The position numbers and the translations under genes were made by a program. Under the pieces are notes generated by a model. It saw only the letters and a list, made by a program, of their open reading frames with translations. It searched no databases and had not been told where the DNA came from. A stretch of 64,000 nucleotides of DNA from G963663315 sp963668255 (lineage in GTDB: Bacteria > Pseudomonadota > Gammaproteobacteria > Arenicellales > Poriferihabitantaceae), in NCBI GenBank assembly GCA_965116595.1, contig OZ220708.1, positions 1,612,001 to 1,676,000 of the forward strand. Reading direction: 5' to 3'. Positions 51,901-60,427 of the stretch are shown piece by piece; the first letter of the stretch is position 1, and each line of letters starts with the position of its first letter.

Positions 51901-51989
51901 ATGGCAAAAATGCCATTCTGGAATTGAGCAAAAGTGCTCCAAAAATAGCACTCGTTCAGGCGAGTGGACTTTTTTTGGGGCTTTTTTTT
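51901..51989 (+). promoter_or_regulatory. Second antitermination-like leader with terminator
   Basis: Stem-loop 1 has arms ATGGC (51901-51905) and GCCAT (51912-51916) with hexaloop AAAAAT. The shared spacer AATTGAGC (51922-51929) leads into stem-loop 2, GAGC-AAAAGT-GCTC (51926-51939). A terminator follows: CACTCG (51949-51954) pairs with CGAGTG (51961-51966) before T-runs. The layout matches the leader at 40042. It stands 75 bases before the regulator at 52063. Confidence 0.65.
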
Positions 51990-52062
51990 GGTTTACAGTA
52001 ACTTTACAAGGTTGATGGAAGCTTGATCGCGAGGCAGATGCCAAACATAGAAGCAGTGGACG

Positions 52063-52710
52063 ATGAATTCTGAACTTTCGAATGTATTCATAATCGAAGG
52101 TGGAAGTGATGCCTGCAGGTCTCTGGGTACGACCCTGGAGGCAGCTGGCTTCTGTGCACAAATTTATGCATCCGGGGAGGAGTTTCTGGAGAGTTTCGAC
52201 CCCGAACAACAACTATGCGGCCAGAGATGTTGTGTGTTAATCGATGTTTTGCTGTCGGGTATGACCGGACTGGAATTGCAGGCCAGTCTCAAGGCCAATC
52301 AAATTAACCTGCCGTGTGTTTTCATCACTAGCGAGAGAGATATCTTTCAGTGTGTTCAGGCGATGAAGGCCGGCGCTGTTGATGTTCTGGAAATGCCTTG
52401 CCCTGAACCGCATCTGCTACACAGTGTGACTGAAGCGCTGACCCGGCATGAACAGGAACAGTGGGACAACCGAGAACGCCAAAGAATCAGGGAAAGACTG
52501 GCGACATTAACCCGACGCGAACGACAGATTCTGGGGCAACTGGTTGACATCAATAACGGGTCTACGGTGTCGAGTGAACAGATTGCCGCCAGGTTGTTTA
52601 TCAGCCGACGAACTGTTGAGCATCATCGTGCTGCGATAAAGAAAAAATTGCATGCCCGCTCATTACTGGAACTGGTTGACATGGCCAGGGTCGGAGGGTT
52701 CCAGGTATGA
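52063..52710 (+). CDS. FixJ/LuxR-type response regulator with altered receiver
   Basis: A 215-residue DNA-binding regulator. The N-terminal receiver has VFIIEGGSDA where response regulators usually have an acidic DD pair, and a possible phosphoacceptor Asp in LIDVLLSGMTGLEL. The C-terminal LuxR helix-turn-helix (about 145-205) includes LTRRERQILGQLVDINN and FISRRTVEHHRAAIKKKL. No histidine kinase gene lies nearby. It follows a leader with a terminator and precedes the tandem tubulin-like genes, which it may regulate. Confidence 0.85.
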   Translation: MNSELSNVFIIEGGSDACRSLGTTLEAAGFCAQIYASGEEFLESFDPEQQLCGQRCCVLIDVLLSGMTGLELQASLKANQINLPCVFITSERDIFQCVQAMKAGAVDVLEMPCPEPHLLHSVTEALTRHEQEQWDNRERQRIRERLATLTRRERQILGQLVDINNGSTVSSEQIAARLFISRRTVEHHRAAIKKKLHARSLLELVDMARVGGFQV

Positions 52711-52875
52711 AACGATATATCCGGGGACCAGGTGACTTGAATTTGGGTAGTGTTACCTATTTACTAGACCCAGTCATACCGCTACTTTACTGCAATAGTA
52801 CCACCGGGTGCGTGTATGTACTGGCTTTGCATGCAATCCGGGTGAAATTTTAGATTCAGAAACGAGATTCAGGAA

Positions 52876-54420
52876 ATGGCGAGAAAAAAAAAGACGCCTT
52901 CGGCAACGAAGATGTCTACTGAGGAAAAACTTGCAAGACGTAAGCTGGATGCCCTGAAACGGGGTATTCATCGCATTACCGATTCGGAAACCACACCATT
53001 CTCAGTGCATGTTGTGGGTATTGGTAAAGCAGGCGCTGATGTCGTGTCACAGGTACTCAAGGACAAGGCTGCGAACCCCTCATCCGATGAGGATTCGGGA
53101 TTCACCGCCCTGGCGGTTGACATTGGCGATCAGGATCTTGCCCAGGTACGACAACTGGCCAACGAATTGCCTGACGAAAGTATACAGGTAGAAACTGTCG
53201 CGCTGAAAATGCCGAGCCGTGATGAATTGTTCAATTCGTTGCGTCGAATGCGCGAATTTCTCAAGCTTGAATATCCAAGATATTACTGGAACCCGAATTA
53301 TGAACCGTGGTTGCCCTCGAGGACACAGCTTCCCGAAGAAGGCCAGCATGTGCATCGGTCTGTTGCCAAGGCGATCTATGCCCGCTCCTATTATGATGGC
53401 GCCAGAGACATGCGTGCATCACTCAGACGATTTTCTGACCATGTGGACAGCGCGCCCGGTCAGTCGGTGGTGGCGGTCGTATTTGGTCTCGGCGGCGGCG
53501 CAGGCAGCGGCATAATGGTCGATATGGTTCGCCATCTTTCCAATGTCGCTTTTGGCAGGCGGGTTCTGGTGGTCGGCATTGGCATTGCTCCGTGTGACGG
53601 CGATGAGGACAGTCACAAAGGCAGCCAGTTATTCCCGGCATTGAACGAACTCGATTGCATGGGTGATGAGGCGAAGAACGAAGGTGTGATTGCCGTTTGG
53701 GGTGATCTTTACCGGAATCCGTTTACCAGCGGCGTCATCATCGTGCCACAGCAATCAGTCTGGGAGGCAACCGGCAACCTTACGGAAACGCATGAACGTG
53801 TCGACCAGGAAGTTTCTTCATTTCTGACACGCAATAATGGTCTCGACTTCTGGGAGACTTTACGTATGCTGAACTGGGTCGGGGCGCCGCCCACCCAACA
53901 TGCTGCAGCACGCACTCCGTATGGGAGAAAGTGGGCGCATGTGCTGGGCTTTGCCGACATCAAAGAGGGCGTACTGGCAGACAAGGACATGGCCAGCCGT
54001 CTTGGTGTTCGCTCGGATTACCAGCCGGAATTTATCGAAATTCGCGCAGCCAACCCGGAGGATTCCGATACCTGCAAGGTCGCAGAGATTCTGGGCGAGG
54101 CATTTTCACCGCTGGCGGAACCAGCAATTACCGCTTCAGCTGGTTCATCTTCGGACACAGTACAGTTTATTCTGCCATGTGTCAGCAAAACCGATCTTGA
54201 GATGTTTTATCAATCCCGCAAGTCCTACGACACACTGGATTGGGAAGAAAAGCTGTGTATTCATGCCTGGTTGCTTGATCTCGGCGTTCTTCTGTGTGAA
54301 CCAGCGATTCGATTTGACGGTATGGCTGGAGAATGTCTGTGGGGTTGTGCATGCTGGGTAGTGGTTCCTTACGACCAGATCAGGGGTCCGGAAGAAGTCG
54401 AAACGGCAGTGGCCGCATAA
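52876..54420 (+). CDS. Tubulin/FtsZ-superfamily GTPase, paralogue B
   Basis: A 514-residue tubulin-superfamily protein. N-terminal 40 residues are basic. HVVGIGKAGADVVSQVL (about 45-61) is the T1 loop, LGGGAGSGIMVDMV the G-box (Thr to Ala at the usual GGGTGSG), and VGIGIAPCDGDEDSHKGSQL the T5 region. Residues 119-148 are identical to 104-133 of paralogue C, and the C-terminus shares MAGECLWGCACWVVVPYDQ with it. The Ala may weaken nucleotide hydrolysis. It precedes a 108-residue protein and paralogue C. Filament formation with C is a plausible idea, not shown. Confidence 0.8.
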   Translation: MARKKKTPSATKMSTEEKLARRKLDALKRGIHRITDSETTPFSVHVVGIGKAGADVVSQVLKDKAANPSSDEDSGFTALAVDIGDQDLAQVRQLANELPDESIQVETVALKMPSRDELFNSLRRMREFLKLEYPRYYWNPNYEPWLPSRTQLPEEGQHVHRSVAKAIYARSYYDGARDMRASLRRFSDHVDSAPGQSVVAVVFGLGGGAGSGIMVDMVRHLSNVAFGRRVLVVGIGIAPCDGDEDSHKGSQLFPALNELDCMGDEAKNEGVIAVWGDLYRNPFTSGVIIVPQQSVWEATGNLTETHERVDQEVSSFLTRNNGLDFWETLRMLNWVGAPPTQHAAARTPYGRKWAHVLGFADIKEGVLADKDMASRLGVRSDYQPEFIEIRAANPEDSDTCKVAEILGEAFSPLAEPAITASAGSSSDTVQFILPCVSKTDLEMFYQSRKSYDTLDWEEKLCIHAWLLDLGVLLCEPAIRFDGMAGECLWGCACWVVVPYDQIRGPEEVETAVAA

Positions 54421-54469
54421 CAAACAGAAATTATCAATTATCCAGAAACAGGATCACAGGAACTGAAAC

Positions 54470-54796
54470 ATGCCGCTTAACTGGAAGGAAGTAAAAAAGA
54501 AGTACGCCAAAGGAACGGAAATACCGACTGTCGCTGGAGGCAAGACACTGACAATAACAGGTTGCGATGATAAGGCTATCTATATTGAGAATCCGCTATG
54601 GAAAGCTGAGTTGAGCCGCGTCAATCTGGAAAAAGGTGTTGAACTGATTGAGGAAGGGTTGATAGACAAGGACCCGGGATTGTTTGTAGAAGATTATCGG
54701 GTGTACGTAACCGATGAACGTTCAACCTCGGCAGCCCATGTACTTTATGATCTTGGATTTCTGGATGAAGATACGGGCTTCACAATCAGATGTTAA
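54470..54796 (+). CDS. Small protein between tubulin-like genes
   Basis: A 108-residue soluble protein of unknown family. It has a basic start (NWKEVKKKYAKGTEIPTVAG), a middle with one Cys (TITGCDDKAIYIENPLWK), an acidic helix (LEKGVELIEEGLIDKD) and a C-terminal Cys (FTIRC). The gene lies about 50 bases after paralogue B and 110 before paralogue C on the same strand, so it is likely a partner or regulator of the filament-type proteins. The start ATG has GGAACTGAAAC upstream, a weak site. Confidence 0.6.
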   Translation: MPLNWKEVKKKYAKGTEIPTVAGGKTLTITGCDDKAIYIENPLWKAELSRVNLEKGVELIEEGLIDKDPGLFVEDYRVYVTDERSTSAAHVLYDLGFLDEDTGFTIRC

Positions 54797-54906
54797 ATCA
54801 GATTTTACTTGCAATTTTCAGGCTTCCGAAGCTACAGGTATCGGGTTCTCCATTACCTGCAGGTTCGGAAATTAGTTATAATTAAATTCAACTAGGAGAT
54901 AAAGAA

Positions 54907-56574
54907 ATGGCACAACATTCTATGTATCACAGTGCGACCGGTGAGCAGGCTCCACACTGCATACACGTGGTAGGCGTGGGGCGGTCTGGCTCAGGTTATG
55001 TAGAAGGTCTACTCCGCACCGGAGAGATCGAAGATATCCTGGAGAGTTCACGGGCACGAGTCGCGGCGTTAGTTGTCGATATCGGCGAAGACGATATGAT
55101 TGCGGCATCAGATTATGCTGCTGGTTTCCGTCAGCGCCTTGAGGAAAGGGGTATACCGCAAGAGCGGTTCCACTTCGAATCCGTCGCCCTTGAAATTCCA
55201 GATCGTGACGATTTGTTCAACTCATTGCGTCGTATGCGCGAGTTCCTGAAACTGGAGTATCCGAGATATTACTGGAATCCAAATTATGAACCGTGGTTGC
55301 CGTCAGCAATCAAATTGCCCAAAACCGGAGACCATATCCCAAGAGCAGTGGCAAAAGCAGTTTACGCAAAAGCTTACTACGATGGCGATCGGCCGATGGA
55401 AAAAGCGTTGCAAAGATTTGCCAATCATATCGAAGAAGCAGAGCTTCCTTCCATGGTTCTGGCTTGTTTCAGCCTTAATGGCGGAACCGGCAGCGGCATG
55501 ATTCCTGACCTTGCCCGACATCTGGCCAGCGTCAAGCTGGGAAGACGGATCCCCGTCATTGGTGTTGGACAATTGCCCAATTCAGGTGACGGAGAAGTCA
55601 ATCCTTCAATGTTCCCCACCTTGAATGAAATCGATTGCATGCTGGATGATGACAAGAACGCTGGTGTCTGCGCGGTCTGGGGTGATCTTTACAAGAGCCC
55701 GTTCACTGGTGGATTCCTGGCTGTCAATACCGAGCACTCATTCCAGCGTCTGTCATCCTACACCCAGAATGACGACAGGAATCGCAACATAAATCCTGAG
55801 GTGCGTCATCGAATTGCTAACGAGGTGACGAACAAGTTTGCCCAGGATTCATTCATGAGGTTTGCGGCGAAAGATGACGGAAAGCTGCTGTTCCGGGCAC
55901 TGCGACCGGCTGGCTTTACCGGTGCACCCCATGAAACGGTAAGTGGTAAATCCCGTAACTGGACTCTGTACAACCTGTCCAAGTTCACCCATCCTGGCGT
56001 GCAGGTTTTGCCGGGTGAAGCGATCAGTAAATGGCGCACGGTGATGGAGGAATGGGTAGATCATATTGATGATTACTCCGGAGTGAGCGACAAGTTCAAA
56101 ACGGATTACGCGGAATTGCATGTACACGCACCTCGCGAAATCGGATTTGAACATATCAACGCCAAGCTGAAGGAGAAGGTCTCTGAACGGTTCCTGGTAC
56201 CTGGTGAAGACTCCACCATTCAGATGCACAATCATGAGTTCTTCGATCATCTCACTTCCTATGCCGATATCATTTTGCCAGGTATGGCAAAAACTGATCT
56301 GGATGTTTTCTGGCAGGCTCGGGATGAATACGATAAATTCGACTGGGAAGAGAAGTTGCTGAAACATTCCTGGCTGCTTGATCTCGGCGTATTGATGTCT
56401 GAGCCTGCAATCCGATTCAACGGAATGGCAGGTGAATGTCTGTGGGGCTGTGCCTGCTGGGTGGTAGTTCCTTACGATCAGATGCGAGGAGACGAACTGC
56501 CACCGGCAGACCGAACCTCGATTCTGGCCGAAGGCATCGACATGATGACCAAGACGGTGGTAGCAACCCCGTAA
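54907..56574 (+). CDS. Tubulin/FtsZ-superfamily GTPase, paralogue C
   Basis: A 555-residue tubulin-superfamily protein. VVGVGRSGSGYVEGLLR (about 21-37) is the T1 loop. The G-box is NGGTGSGMIPDL (191-202), and VGQLPNSGDGEVNPSMFPTL (220-239) matches the tubulin T5 pattern of P-x-SD and PYN. The insertion at 104-133 is identical to paralogue B, and the C-terminal EECL-type tail with GECLWGCACWVVV is shared. It is closest overall to paralogue A, which lacks both additions. AGGAG precedes the ATG. Nucleotide binding is very likely; cellular role unknown. Confidence 0.82.
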   Translation: MAQHSMYHSATGEQAPHCIHVVGVGRSGSGYVEGLLRTGEIEDILESSRARVAALVVDIGEDDMIAASDYAAGFRQRLEERGIPQERFHFESVALEIPDRDDLFNSLRRMREFLKLEYPRYYWNPNYEPWLPSAIKLPKTGDHIPRAVAKAVYAKAYYDGDRPMEKALQRFANHIEEAELPSMVLACFSLNGGTGSGMIPDLARHLASVKLGRRIPVIGVGQLPNSGDGEVNPSMFPTLNEIDCMLDDDKNAGVCAVWGDLYKSPFTGGFLAVNTEHSFQRLSSYTQNDDRNRNINPEVRHRIANEVTNKFAQDSFMRFAAKDDGKLLFRALRPAGFTGAPHETVSGKSRNWTLYNLSKFTHPGVQVLPGEAISKWRTVMEEWVDHIDDYSGVSDKFKTDYAELHVHAPREIGFEHINAKLKEKVSERFLVPGEDSTIQMHNHEFFDHLTSYADIILPGMAKTDLDVFWQARDEYDKFDWEEKLLKHSWLLDLGVLMSEPAIRFNGMAGECLWGCACWVVVPYDQMRGDELPPADRTSILAEGIDMMTKTVVATP

Positions 56575-56620
56575 ATACGGGTTATCTCATGCTTTAACTT
56601 GCATGAAGGGCAAGACTCCG

Positions 56621-56650
56621 GCCGCTATTTGGAATTATATATAGCGGTCG
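56621..56650. promoter_or_regulatory. Inverted repeat upstream of the CobW gene
   Basis: CCGCTAT (56622-56628) and ATAGCGG (56641-56647) flank a 12-base AT-rich loop about 55 bases before the CobW start. It could be an operator or a weak transcript-end hairpin; no T-run follows. Confidence 0.4.
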
Positions 56651-56704
56651 GATTCCAGCCTCAATGCATGACACAGCATATGAAAAACACAACCAGAGAT
56701 TTCA

Positions 56705-57706
56705 ATGACTGAAACACAGGTTCGAGAAGATTCACGGATACCGGTCACAGTGGTGACAGGATTTCTAGGTTCCGGAAAAACGACACTGATCAATCGGATT
56801 CTTTCCGAACAGCATGGTCGTAAAATTGCCGTCATCGTCAATGAATTTGGCGAGGTCAGTATCGATGGCCAATTGATCGTTCAGGAAGATCAGGAAGACT
56901 TGGTGGAATTCAATAACGGTTGCCTGTGCTGTACGGTACGAGGCGATCTGATTGAGACACTGCAGCGGTTGCAGGAGCGCTCGGAAATTGATGCGATTCT
57001 GATTGAGACCACTGGATTAGCTGATCCTGCACCGGTTGCGTCGACTTTTTTTCTGGCCGACGAGTTGACCTCGAAAACCCGGCTTGATTCCTTTGTTGCA
57101 CTGGCTGATGCGGTCAATCTTGGACAAAACCTGGCTCAAAGCGAGGAAGCCCAGGAGCAAATCGCATTTGCTGATATCATTTTGCTCAACAAGGCTGATC
57201 TGGTCACTAAAGATCAGTTGGCGGAAGTAGAGCGCACCATTCGCAAGTCCAATCCATTTGCCAGGATTTACCACACTGAACACAGCGAAATTGATCTTGA
57301 AAAGGTGGTCGGTGTGGGCGCTTTTGAACTGGAAGCAAAGCTTCAGGTTGATCCGACATTTCTGGATGACCTTGAGCATGAGCACGATCAGGCGGTCGCT
57401 TCGTTCGTAATACGTGAAGAACGACCGATAGATCTGAACCGGTTCATGTTGTGGCTGACGCCGTTACTGGCCGAGCAAGGTGAAGATATTTATAGAACCA
57501 AGGGTATTTTCAATGCCAGGGGATTCAATGATCGCATGATATTTCAGAGTGTACGCATGTTGACTTCCATCCAGCCCGATAGGGCGTGGAGATCAGATGA
57601 ACCAAGAGTCACCGAATATGTTGTGATCGGGCGTGATCTTGATCGGGAAGTATTTGCGAAAGGTCTTGCGAGTTGTGTAGTGTCTGAAGCTAAGGCACAA
57701 TTATAA
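56705..57706 (+). CDS. CobW/YjiA-family GTP-dependent metallochaperone
   Basis: A 333-residue G3E GTPase. P-loop VTGFLGSGKTTLINRIL, VNEFGEVSIDG, the metal-binding Cys motif GCLCCTVRGDLIETL and LLNKADLVTKD are all present. The C-terminal CobW_C domain (about 230-333) follows a histidine-containing linker (LEHEHDQA). Members deliver zinc, cobalt or other metals. The cbtBA genes start 90 bases later on the same strand, so cobalt is the natural guess. Start ATG 56705. Confidence 0.9.
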   Translation: MTETQVREDSRIPVTVVTGFLGSGKTTLINRILSEQHGRKIAVIVNEFGEVSIDGQLIVQEDQEDLVEFNNGCLCCTVRGDLIETLQRLQERSEIDAILIETTGLADPAPVASTFFLADELTSKTRLDSFVALADAVNLGQNLAQSEEAQEQIAFADIILLNKADLVTKDQLAEVERTIRKSNPFARIYHTEHSEIDLEKVVGVGAFELEAKLQVDPTFLDDLEHEHDQAVASFVIREERPIDLNRFMLWLTPLLAEQGEDIYRTKGIFNARGFNDRMIFQSVRMLTSIQPDRAWRSDEPRVTEYVVIGRDLDREVFAKGLASCVVSEAKAQL

Positions 57707-57794
57707 CGAGTCATCGACATTTCTTAATTTTGTTAATTTATAATATCAAATCAAACATCAACCAAACTTAAACGTATACAACGGGAGACATAAA

Positions 57795-57992
57795 ATGGGT
57801 GCTATACGACAATCAATGAGTCAATTTTCTAATATCCAAACGATTTCTGTTCCATGGTCGAAGGTGATCGGAATCAGTGCTGCAATTCTGATGGGCGTAT
57901 TCATCGTTTACGCGGTCGGTTTCGCCTCACCTGAAATCATCCACAATATGGCACACGATGGGCGTCATGGACTGGCGTTTCCTTGCCACTGA
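57795..57992 (+). CDS. cbtB: Cobalt transporter subunit CbtB, second copy
   Basis: A 65-residue membrane protein with one transmembrane segment (VIGISAAILMGVFIVYAVGF) and the His-rich C-terminus HNMAHDGRHGLAFPCH. It is about half identical to the CbtB at 30713. GGGAGAC lies seven to nine bases before the ATG. cbtA starts 13 bases after it. No riboswitch was found in the 88 bases upstream. Confidence 0.92.
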   Translation: MGAIRQSMSQFSNIQTISVPWSKVIGISAAILMGVFIVYAVGFASPEIIHNMAHDGRHGLAFPCH

Positions 57993-58004
57993 GAAATTGT
58001 CCTC

Positions 58005-58766
58005 ATGACAGGAGGCTTCATTTATCGCATTTTCTCAACTGCGGTGATTGCTGGCGGGCTTGCGGGTCTGGTGCTCGCATGTATCCAGCAATTCACCGTG
58101 GTGCCCATGATACTTGAAGCTGAGATCTACGAAACCGGCGTGATCGGTGGTGGCAATGATCAAGGTCATAGCCATCAACAGGATGATGATTCCGTTGGAG
58201 GACACTCACACGACGGAGAAGCCTGGGGTCCACAAGATGGATTTGAAAGGAGCTTCTTCACGTTTGCCAACACCATGATCGTCGGTATCGGTTTCGCGTT
58301 GTTGCTGGTCGCCTGTTATGCAATTCGGACCATGGTCGCAGAGTCCAGGGTGATGAACCCCCGGGTCAATTGGCGATGGGGAATTTTATGGGGGCTGGGC
58401 GGGTTTGCAGCTTTCAATCTTGCTCCTGCCCTTGGGCTGCCTCCGGAGCTGCCTGGCGCCGCATCCGCTGAGCTGAGTGGAAGTCAGGAGTGGTGGTTGC
58501 TTGCGGTGGCGTTGACAGCCATCGGTTTACTGTTGTTCGCTTTCGTGCCGGGTATAATCAGGTGGATTGGTTTGATACTGATCGTGATACCCCATCTACT
58601 CGGGGCGCCACAACCCGACAGTCATGTCGGTTTGGCGCCACCTGAACTGGCCAGCGCTTTTATATATACCTCGCTGGTCACCAATGCAGTTTTCTGGGTC
58701 GTGCTTGGCGCTATGACCGCCTTCCTGTATGATCGTTTCGAAAGCAAGTCAACTGCAATCAGATGA
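58005..58766 (+). CDS. cbtA: Cobalt transporter subunit CbtA, second copy
   Basis: A 253-residue membrane protein with the CbtA N-terminal helix (TAVIAGGLAGLVLACIQQ), a long histidine-rich periplasmic loop (GHSHQQDDDSVGGHSHDGE) that the copy at 30924 lacks, and later hydrophobic segments with GLPPELPG and LLGAPQPDSH. It forms a pair with the CbtB just upstream. Probably imports cobalt for enzymes in this island; which enzyme needs it here is unclear, because AmiE needs no metal and urease uses nickel. Confidence 0.88.
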   Translation: MTGGFIYRIFSTAVIAGGLAGLVLACIQQFTVVPMILEAEIYETGVIGGGNDQGHSHQQDDDSVGGHSHDGEAWGPQDGFERSFFTFANTMIVGIGFALLLVACYAIRTMVAESRVMNPRVNWRWGILWGLGGFAAFNLAPALGLPPELPGAASAELSGSQEWWLLAVALTAIGLLLFAFVPGIIRWIGLILIVIPHLLGAPQPDSHVGLAPPELASAFIYTSLVTNAVFWVVLGAMTAFLYDRFESKSTAIR

Positions 58767-58812
58767 GCGCTGACATAATCGTTTAGAAAAAGACAGGAGG
58801 CATACAGGTAAA

Positions 58813-59307
58813 ATGAGTATTGAAGTTGGCGATAAGATTCCGCCTGTTGTTTTGAAACACTTGGGGTCTGATGGCCCTATTGATGTTCGTGACGTTTCAA
58901 TTGAAGAACTCTGCAGCGGCAAAAAGGTGGTGGTGTTTGGACTGCCAGGCGCATTTACGCCGGTCTGTTCAGAGCAGCATCTACCGGGTTTTGTAGAAAA
59001 AGCGGCAGCGCTCAGGGACAAGGGTGTAGATACTCTGTTATGTGTTTCCGGAAACGATCCATTTGTCATGCAGGCGTGGGCTGAAATGCAAAATGCTGGC
59101 GACAATGTAATGATGCTTTCCGACCATAATGGAGAATTTACCGCTGCAATGGGACTGGCGCTTGACTTGGGCGACTTTGGTCTGGGAAACCGGTCGGAAC
59201 GTTACTCGATGATTGTTGAAGACGGTACAGTCACTGCGCTGCACATTGAAGAAAGCATTCTCGCTTGTGATGTCAGCAGCAGTAATGCACTGCTTGATGA
59301 ACTGTGA
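58813..59307 (+). CDS. Peroxiredoxin, Prx5-like
   Basis: A 164-residue thiol peroxidase. PGAFTPVCSEQHLPGFVEKA carries the peroxidatic cysteine in the PxxxTxxC motif, and DLGDFGLGNRSERYSM contains the arginine of the active site; a further Cys in ILACDVSSS may resolve. It belongs to the AhpE/Prx5 group. ATG 58813 with a GGAGGC-type site. The role could be protection of thiol-rich enzymes during metal handling; that is inference. Confidence 0.88.
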   Translation: MSIEVGDKIPPVVLKHLGSDGPIDVRDVSIEELCSGKKVVVFGLPGAFTPVCSEQHLPGFVEKAAALRDKGVDTLLCVSGNDPFVMQAWAEMQNAGDNVMMLSDHNGEFTAAMGLALDLGDFGLGNRSERYSMIVEDGTVTALHIEESILACDVSSSNALLDEL

Positions 59308-59372
59308 TTACGGACCAGCAGGTGACTCCCGCAGAAAATCTAACACTATAAATTACCTAACAGGAGCGAATT

Positions 59373-60413
59373 ATGTATCATGGTGATATTTCAAGCAGTA
59401 AAGACACGGTCGGCGTAGCCGTCGTAAACTATAAAATGCCCCGCCTGCACACCAAGGCGGATGTGATCGAGAATTGCCACAAGATTGCAGATATGATGGT
59501 CGGCATGAAAGTGGGGCTTCCGGGAATGGATTTGTGCATTTTCCCGGAGTACAGCACCCATGGCATCATGTACGACGAAAAGGAAATGTACGAAACCGCT
59601 TCGGCCTGTCCGGGAGAGGAAACCGACATTTTTGGAGAAGCCTGTCGCAAGGCCAGGTGCTGGGGCGTGTTTTCGTTGACCGGAGAGCGGCACGAAGAGC
59701 ATCCCAACAAAGCGCCATACAACACTTTGATCCTGATGAACGACAAGGGTGAAGTGGTGCAAAAATACCGCAAGATCATGCCCTGGGTTCCGATCGAAGG
59801 CTGGTATCCTGGTAACTGCACCTACGTTAGTGAAGGCCCCAAAGGCATGAAGATGAGCCTGATCATCTGTGATGACGGCAACTACCCTGAAATCTGGCGT
59901 GACTGTGCGATGAAAGGGGCTGAACTGATCATCCGTTGCCAGGGATATATGTATCCTGCAAAAGATCAGCAGGTCATTATGGCCAAAGCCATGGCATGGG
60001 CCAACAACAGTTATGTCGCAGTGGCCAATGCAGCGGGTTTTGACGGCGTTTATTCCTATTTCGGCCACTCTGCCATTATCGGGTTTGATGGACGTACCCT
60101 GGGCGAATGCGGCGAAGAGGACAACGGAGTTCAGTATGCAGCCATATCGCTGTCGCTGATTCGTGATGCACGGCGTAACGGTCAGTCTGAAAACCATCTG
60201 TTCAAACTGTTGCATCGTGGCTATACCGGCATGATCAATTCCGGCGATGGGGATCAGGGACTGGCTGCGTGCCCGTATGACTTCTATAGCAAGTGGATTA
60301 ATGATCCGGACGCAACCCGCCAAATGGTTGAGGAAATCACCCGTGAGACGGTTGGCACCGATGAGTGTGAAATAGACGGCATCCCGAATCAGAAAACAGC
60401 GGCACACCGTTAA
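59373..60413 (+). CDS. amiE: Aliphatic amidase AmiE
   Basis: A 346-residue nitrilase-superfamily amidase that hydrolyses short aliphatic amides to acid and ammonia. Length and start (MYHGDISSSKDTVGVAVVNY) match Pseudomonas AmiE. The triad is E59 in FPEYSTHG, K134 in YRKIMPWVP and C166 in IICDDGNYPEIWRD. CAGGAG precedes the ATG. The gene lies about 20 kb from amiC/amiR, unlike the amiEBCRS cluster of Pseudomonas, and no amiS-type transporter gene was found. Confidence 0.95.
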   Translation: MYHGDISSSKDTVGVAVVNYKMPRLHTKADVIENCHKIADMMVGMKVGLPGMDLCIFPEYSTHGIMYDEKEMYETASACPGEETDIFGEACRKARCWGVFSLTGERHEEHPNKAPYNTLILMNDKGEVVQKYRKIMPWVPIEGWYPGNCTYVSEGPKGMKMSLIICDDGNYPEIWRDCAMKGAELIIRCQGYMYPAKDQQVIMAKAMAWANNSYVAVANAAGFDGVYSYFGHSAIIGFDGRTLGECGEEDNGVQYAAISLSLIRDARRNGQSENHLFKLLHRGYTGMINSGDGDQGLAACPYDFYSKWINDPDATRQMVEEITRETVGTDECEIDGIPNQKTAAHR

Positions 60414-60427
60414 GGCTGAAAGCTGAT

